From positions 2,622,001 to 2,686,000 of the forward strand of contig NZ_CP021768.1 in the NCBI RefSeq assembly GCF_002192255.1: a stretch of DNA of 64,000 nt, given 5' to 3'. Below the pieces are notes generated by a model that was given only the letters and a program-made list of their open reading frames with translations, did no database searches and was not told the origin of the DNA. The position numbers and the translations under genes were made by a program. Of the stretch, positions 60,445 to 64,000 are shown one piece after another. Position 1 is the first letter of the stretch; every line of letters begins with the position of its first letter. The DNA comes from Stenotrophomonas sp. WZN-1 (GTDB lineage: Bacteria; Pseudomonadota; Gammaproteobacteria; Xanthomonadales; Xanthomonadaceae).

Positions 60445-62733
60445 TCAGGCCTTCAGCACCTCCACCTTGTACGACACCGTATCACCCTCCTGCTCGATGA
60501 TGAGCCCGTGCACATCCGATTCGAAGCCCGGGAAACGGGCGTTCTGCTCACGGGCGATGCGCAGCGACTGGATGATCGGCTCGTCGCTGTCGCCAAAGCG
60601 TTCGCCCGGCATGATGGTCGGGATGCCCGGCGGGTACGGCACCAGCATGGTCGCCGCAATGCGGCCACTGATCTGCTCGATGTCGACCCGTTCGATCTCG
60701 CCCTTGACCAGGTGGTTGTAGGCATCGGCCGGGGTCATCACCGGCGTCGGCAGGTCCACGTACATCTCGCGCATCACCTTGGCCACGGCGAATTCCTGGT
60801 TGAACGCATGCAGCGCGTCGCACAGGTCACGCAGGCCCCAGCCGGCGTAGGCATTCGGATAGTCGGCGGCCAGCGTCGGCAGTGCCTGGCTCAGCGGAGC
60901 ATTGCGGTCGTACAGATCCTTGAAAGCCATCAGCTCGGTGACCAGGGTGCTCCACTTGCCCTTGGTGATGCCCATCGAGAACAGGAACAGCACCGAGTAC
61001 AGGTTGGTCTTCTCCACGGTGATGCCGCGGCCCCACAGGAACTTGCTCAGCACTGCCGCCGGGATGCCCAGCTTGCCCATGCTGCCGTCCATCGCCAGGC
61101 CCGGGGTCAGCAGGGTCACCTTGATCGGGTCGATCAGCACATAGTCGTCGACCAGGTTCTCGAAGCCATGCCAGTGCGCATCCGGCTGCAGGTACCACTC
61201 CTCGCGCTTGGCCACCAGCGGCGCCGGCGTATCGCCCTTGTCCAGGCTGCGCTCGACCTGGGTCGGCTGCCACACGCTGAACCACCAGTCGTCGCGACCG
61301 AGGTCATCGCGCACGTGCAGCATCGCGCGGCGAAAGGCGATGGCTTCGTCATGCATTTCCTGCACCAGCGAGCGGCCGGCATCGCCTTCCATCATCTTCG
61401 AGGCCACGTCGCAGGCCGCGATCACCCCGTAGTGTGGGCTGGTCGAGGTGTGCATCATGAACGACTCGTTGAAGCGCTCAGCATCCAGGTTGCGCTGCGC
61501 CGAGTTGCGTACATGGATCATCGACGCCTGCGAGAATGCAGCCAGCAGCTTGTGGGTGGAATGCGTGGTGAAGATGATCGCATCCTGCTCACGCGGCTTG
61601 CCCTTGGCCATTCCGTAGTGGTTCTCGTAGAACGGGTGGAACGCGGCGTAGGCGTACCAGGCCTCGTCGAAATGCAGGAAGTCGACCGCGCTGCCGATCT
61701 CGTCGGCGATCTTCTCGGCGTTGTAGCACAGGCCGTCGTAGGTCGAGTTGGTGACCACCGCGATGCGCGGCTTGGAGCCGGCCTTGTAGGCCTGGCTGGC
61801 CAGCGGGTTGGCGGCAATGCGCTGCTGCAGCGACTCCGGCGTGAACTGGTCCAGGCTGATCGGGCCGATGATGCCGTGCGCATTGCGGCTTGGGGTGAAA
61901 TACACCGGCACCGCGCCGGTCATGATCAGCGCGTGCAGCAGCGACTTGTGGCAGTTGCGATCGACGAACACCACGTCGCCGCGGGCCACGGTGCCATGCC
62001 AGACGATCTTGTTGGCGGTGGAGGTGCCGTTGGTGACGAAGAACGTATGGTCGGCACCGAAGTTGCGCGCCGCTTCGTTCTCGGCGTCCTTGATCGGGCC
62101 GGTGTGATCGAGCAGCGAGCCCAGCTCCGGCACCGAGATCGACAGATCGCTGCGCAGCGTGTTCTCGCCGTAGAATTGGTGGAATGCACGGCCAACCGGT
62201 GACTTGGTGAACGCCACGCCGCCAGCATGGCCCGGCGTATGCCAGGAGTAGTTCGACTCGGCCGCATGATGGATCAGCGCCTTGAAGAACGGCGGCAGCA
62301 GGTTCTTCATGTAGTCTTCGGCCGCGCGCATCACCTGCCGCGAGATGAAGCTCTTGGTGTCTTCAAACAGGAAGATGAAGCCGTGGATGTACTTGAGCAG
62401 CTTGCTCGGCACCTTCTCGATGGTGCGGCGCTCGCCGTACAGGAACACCGGCAGGTTGGCGCGCCGCGCACTCTGCTCGCGCAGGAAGGCAGTCAGGCGC
62501 TGGAACTCGCCATCCACCTCTTCGCTGCCGTCGATCGAGATCAGCACCGCCGAGGCCGCCACGTAGGTGCGGGCACCGGCGCGGGCATCATCCAGGTTCA
62601 GGCCGCACAGCACGCGCTGGTCGTTGCTGCGCAGCTCTTCCACCAGGGCGCGGATCAGGATGCCGCCGATGCGCGGCGACTCGTAGTCGTTGTCGATGAC
62701 AATGACCGGATAGTCCAGGGACTTGAAGTACAC
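60445..62733 (-). CDS. adiA: Inducible arginine decarboxylase (Orn/Lys/Arg decarboxylase, AdiA-like)
   Basis: 762 residues (E. coli AdiA 755). GTG start with AAGGAG 7 nt upstream. Wing domain at 1-140, PLP core with 'NYSWHTPGHAGGVAF', 'NGTSTANKIV', 'DRNCHKSLLHALIMTGA', 'HFDEAWYAYAAF', PLP-lysine Lys395 in 'HSTHKLLAAFSQAS', then 'TVEKTNLYSVLFLFSMGITKGKWSTLV', which follows AdiA more closely than CadA or SpeC, and 'IPYPPGIP'-like 'VPYPPGIPTIMPGE'. It turns arginine into agmatine and consumes a proton. The antiporter gene lies 20 bp upstream on the same strand, giving a complete arginine-dependent acid-resistance system. Confidence 0.85.
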   Translation of the reverse strand: MYFKSLDYPVIVIDNDYESPRIGGILIRALVEELRSNDQRVLCGLNLDDARAGARTYVAASAVLISIDGSEEVDGEFQRLTAFLREQSARRANLPVFLYGERRTIEKVPSKLLKYIHGFIFLFEDTKSFISRQVMRAAEDYMKNLLPPFFKALIHHAAESNYSWHTPGHAGGVAFTKSPVGRAFHQFYGENTLRSDLSISVPELGSLLDHTGPIKDAENEAARNFGADHTFFVTNGTSTANKIVWHGTVARGDVVFVDRNCHKSLLHALIMTGAVPVYFTPSRNAHGIIGPISLDQFTPESLQQRIAANPLASQAYKAGSKPRIAVVTNSTYDGLCYNAEKIADEIGSAVDFLHFDEAWYAYAAFHPFYENHYGMAKGKPREQDAIIFTTHSTHKLLAAFSQASMIHVRNSAQRNLDAERFNESFMMHTSTSPHYGVIAACDVASKMMEGDAGRSLVQEMHDEAIAFRRAMLHVRDDLGRDDWWFSVWQPTQVERSLDKGDTPAPLVAKREEWYLQPDAHWHGFENLVDDYVLIDPIKVTLLTPGLAMDGSMGKLGIPAAVLSKFLWGRGITVEKTNLYSVLFLFSMGITKGKWSTLVTELMAFKDLYDRNAPLSQALPTLAADYPNAYAGWGLRDLCDALHAFNQEFAVAKVMREMYVDLPTPVMTPADAYNHLVKGEIERVDIEQISGRIAATMLVPYPPGIPTIMPGERFGDSDEPIIQSLRIAREQNARFPGFESDVHGLIIEQEGDTVSYKVEVLKA

Positions 62734-62753
62734 GTTGATTCTCCTTGTCGAAC

Positions 62754-64000
62754 TCAGGAACGCTGGGCGCCGGTGCTGATGGCCGATGCCTCGCGGGCGC
62801 GCTGCCGCTGCTGGCGGCGCTCCTCGCTGAAGAAGGGATAGAACACGGTGATGAACAGCACGAACAGGAAGGCGTACTGCACGATGGTTCCCGACGAGCC
62901 GTAGATCGCCCACAGGCAGTACACGACGGTCAGGCTGGTCAGGGTCCAGAACGCACCGGTGTGGACCAGGGTGTGCGAGCGCTCGACCACGAAGTAGCAG
63001 GCCACGCACGAATAGATGTAGGGCAGCAGGGTCAGCACCACCGCCGCCGACGTGATCACGTCGAACTGGGCCGACGCGGTTTCCGACGTGGAGGTGACCA
63101 GCACCGCCAGGGTCATCAGCACGGCCACGATCAGCACGCCCTTGACCGGCACGTCGTCCTTGTTGGTCTTGCTGAAGATGCTCGGGAACAGGCCATCATC
63201 GGACGCTGCCTTGGCACTCTGTGCGGTCAGCAGGATCCAGCCACCCAGCGAACCGGCGGCGCCGATGAAGGCGCACAGGCTGACCAGTGCACCACCCCAG
63301 CCCCCCACCGCCTTGGCCGCAGCCAGCGCGAACGGGGCATCGGAGGTCTGCAGCTCGCCGTTGGGCACCATGCCCATGATCACCGAAGAACTGGCGATGT
63401 AGGCGATGGCAGCCAGGAACACACCCGCCAGAGTCGCGCGGGCCACGTTCTTTTCCGGGTTCTCCACCACGCCTGCGGTCACCGAAGCCGACTCCACGCC
63501 GATGAAGGCCCACAGGGTGAGCGCCGCAGCGCTGGAAATCGCGCCGAAGTTCGACTCGCCGGACACGTTGTAGGCGCCCTTGAAGATGTCGGCATCGAAG
63601 AAGAACCAGCCGAAGATGGCGATGCCCAGGATCGGCACCAGCGCGAAGCTGGTGGTGACCGTCTGCACGCGGCTGACGAAGGCCGGACCGATCATGTTGG
63701 CGAAGCTCAGCGCCCACACCAGCACCAGCACCGCGATGCAGCGCACCAGCGGCTCGGACAGGATCGGGAAGAAGTAGCTGAAGTAGCCGACCGCCGCGAT
63801 CGGGATGGCGACGTTGCCGATCCAGTTGGCGAACCAGTAGATGGTGTTGGTCTGGAAGCCCATGTACGGCCCGAACCAGTCACGCGCGTATGCATAGGGG
63901 CCGCCCGCCTTGGGTGCCAGCTTGCCCAGCTTGGCGAACACGAAGGCCAGCAGCAGCGCACCGGCGGTGGTGATCAGCCAGCCCCAGATCGAGGCGGTAC
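62754..64000 (-). CDS. adiC: Arginine/agmatine antiporter (AdiC-like, APC superfamily), 5' end outside window
   Basis: 415 residues visible; the N-terminus lies beyond the right edge, so the first codons here are mid-helix ('TASIWGWLITTAGALLLAFVFAK'). Follows E. coli AdiC: 'GGPYAYARDWFGPYMGFQTNTIYW', 'YFSYFFPIL', 'RVQTV', 'NVSGESNFGAI', 'LWAFIGVESASVTAGVVENPEKNVARAT', 'SLGGWILLTAQSAKAASDDGLFP'. Trp and Phe substrate-gate residues in 'LWAFIGVESA' are kept. It exchanges external arginine for internal agmatine, and is co-transcribed with the decarboxylase (20 bp gap). Confidence 0.88.
   Translation of the reverse strand, partial: TASIWGWLITTAGALLLAFVFAKLGKLAPKAGGPYAYARDWFGPYMGFQTNTIYWFANWIGNVAIPIAAVGYFSYFFPILSEPLVRCIAVLVLVWALSFANMIGPAFVSRVQTVTTSFALVPILGIAIFGWFFFDADIFKGAYNVSGESNFGAISSAAALTLWAFIGVESASVTAGVVENPEKNVARATLAGVFLAAIAYIASSSVIMGMVPNGELQTSDAPFALAAAKAVGGWGGALVSLCAFIGAAGSLGGWILLTAQSAKAASDDGLFPSIFSKTNKDDVPVKGVLIVAVLMTLAVLVTSTSETASAQFDVITSAAVVLTLLPYIYSCVACYFVVERSHTLVHTGAFWTLTSLTVVYCLWAIYGSSGTIVQYAFLFVLFITVFYPFFSEERRQQRQRAREASAISTGAQRS

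Noticed and set aside
60445..62733. Lysine or ornithine decarboxylase instead of arginine decarboxylase
   Set aside because: The C-terminal half and the adjacent antiporter follow AdiA/AdiC more closely than CadA/CadB or SpeC; specificity still needs an assay.

Overview
The window is about 66-70% GC and densely coded. It carries many GTAG-type REP palindromes, and its genes are typical of Xanthomonadaceae: an imuA-imuB-dnaE2 cassette behind a LexA-like box, an alpha-amino acid ester hydrolase, and sensor kinases with beta-propeller repeats. The best fit is a Stenotrophomonas chromosome of the S. maltophilia complex. I see no phage, insertion sequence, CRISPR, rRNA or tRNA. About 60 protein genes are supported, two of them cut by the window edges.

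Layout, 0-22 kb. A stop-start-coupled minus-strand operon (1-2645) encodes a Tat-exported amidohydrolase, a DoxX protein, an isochorismatase-like hydrolase and an AraC regulator. Next come a one-transmembrane sensor kinase and LuxR-type response regulator (3125-6800). A 545-bp gene-free mosaic of nested inverted repeats follows (6810-7354). After it lie a divergent MFS/LysR pair, an ankyrin lipoprotein with an exported amidohydrolase and a divergent LysR gene, a deaminase-like amidohydrolase, an exported chorismate-lyase-like protein, a TonB-dependent receptor, a GNAT acetyltransferase, CDP-diacylglycerol pyrophosphatase (cdh), and several small exported proteins including an I78 protease inhibitor.

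Layout, 22-44 kb. The lactate operon lldP-lldR-lldD-dld (22206-27529) lies behind two LldR-like operators. Then come MgtC, an SDR/AraC pair, alpha-amino acid ester hydrolase (30703-32613), an MFS exporter coupled to a DUF4440 protein with a divergent LysR gene, a GH3 glycosidase with an unusual N-terminal domain, a VOC protein, an AraC regulator, a fatty acid hydroxylase-family enzyme, and a LysR - DsbA-like - cyclase row.

Layout, 44-64 kb. The damage-inducible mutagenesis cassette imuA-imuB-dnaE2 (44307-49457) is followed by a MocR regulator divergent from a YggS-type PLP protein, a class I glutamine amidotransferase and a 74-residue protein. A complete iron/heme cell-surface-signalling operon follows a Fur box: ECF sigma, FecR, STN-type TonB-dependent receptor, ChaN, private TonB (53438-58983). 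Then come a RidA-like gene behind a SoxR/MerR-type promoter, a CDF transporter, and an acid-resistance pair, arginine decarboxylase plus an arginine/agmatine antiporter cut by the right edge.

REP sequences do more than fill gaps here. Two genes end on the TAG of a GTAG motif, and two regulator genes have TACAAT -10 boxes built on the CTAC end of a REP remnant. The most interesting leads are the MocR/YggS/amidotransferase/small-protein module, the GH3 enzyme fused to a degenerate endonuclease/exonuclease/phosphatase-like domain, the SoxR-type promoter in front of ridA, and the conserved ~100-bp hairpin element present three times.
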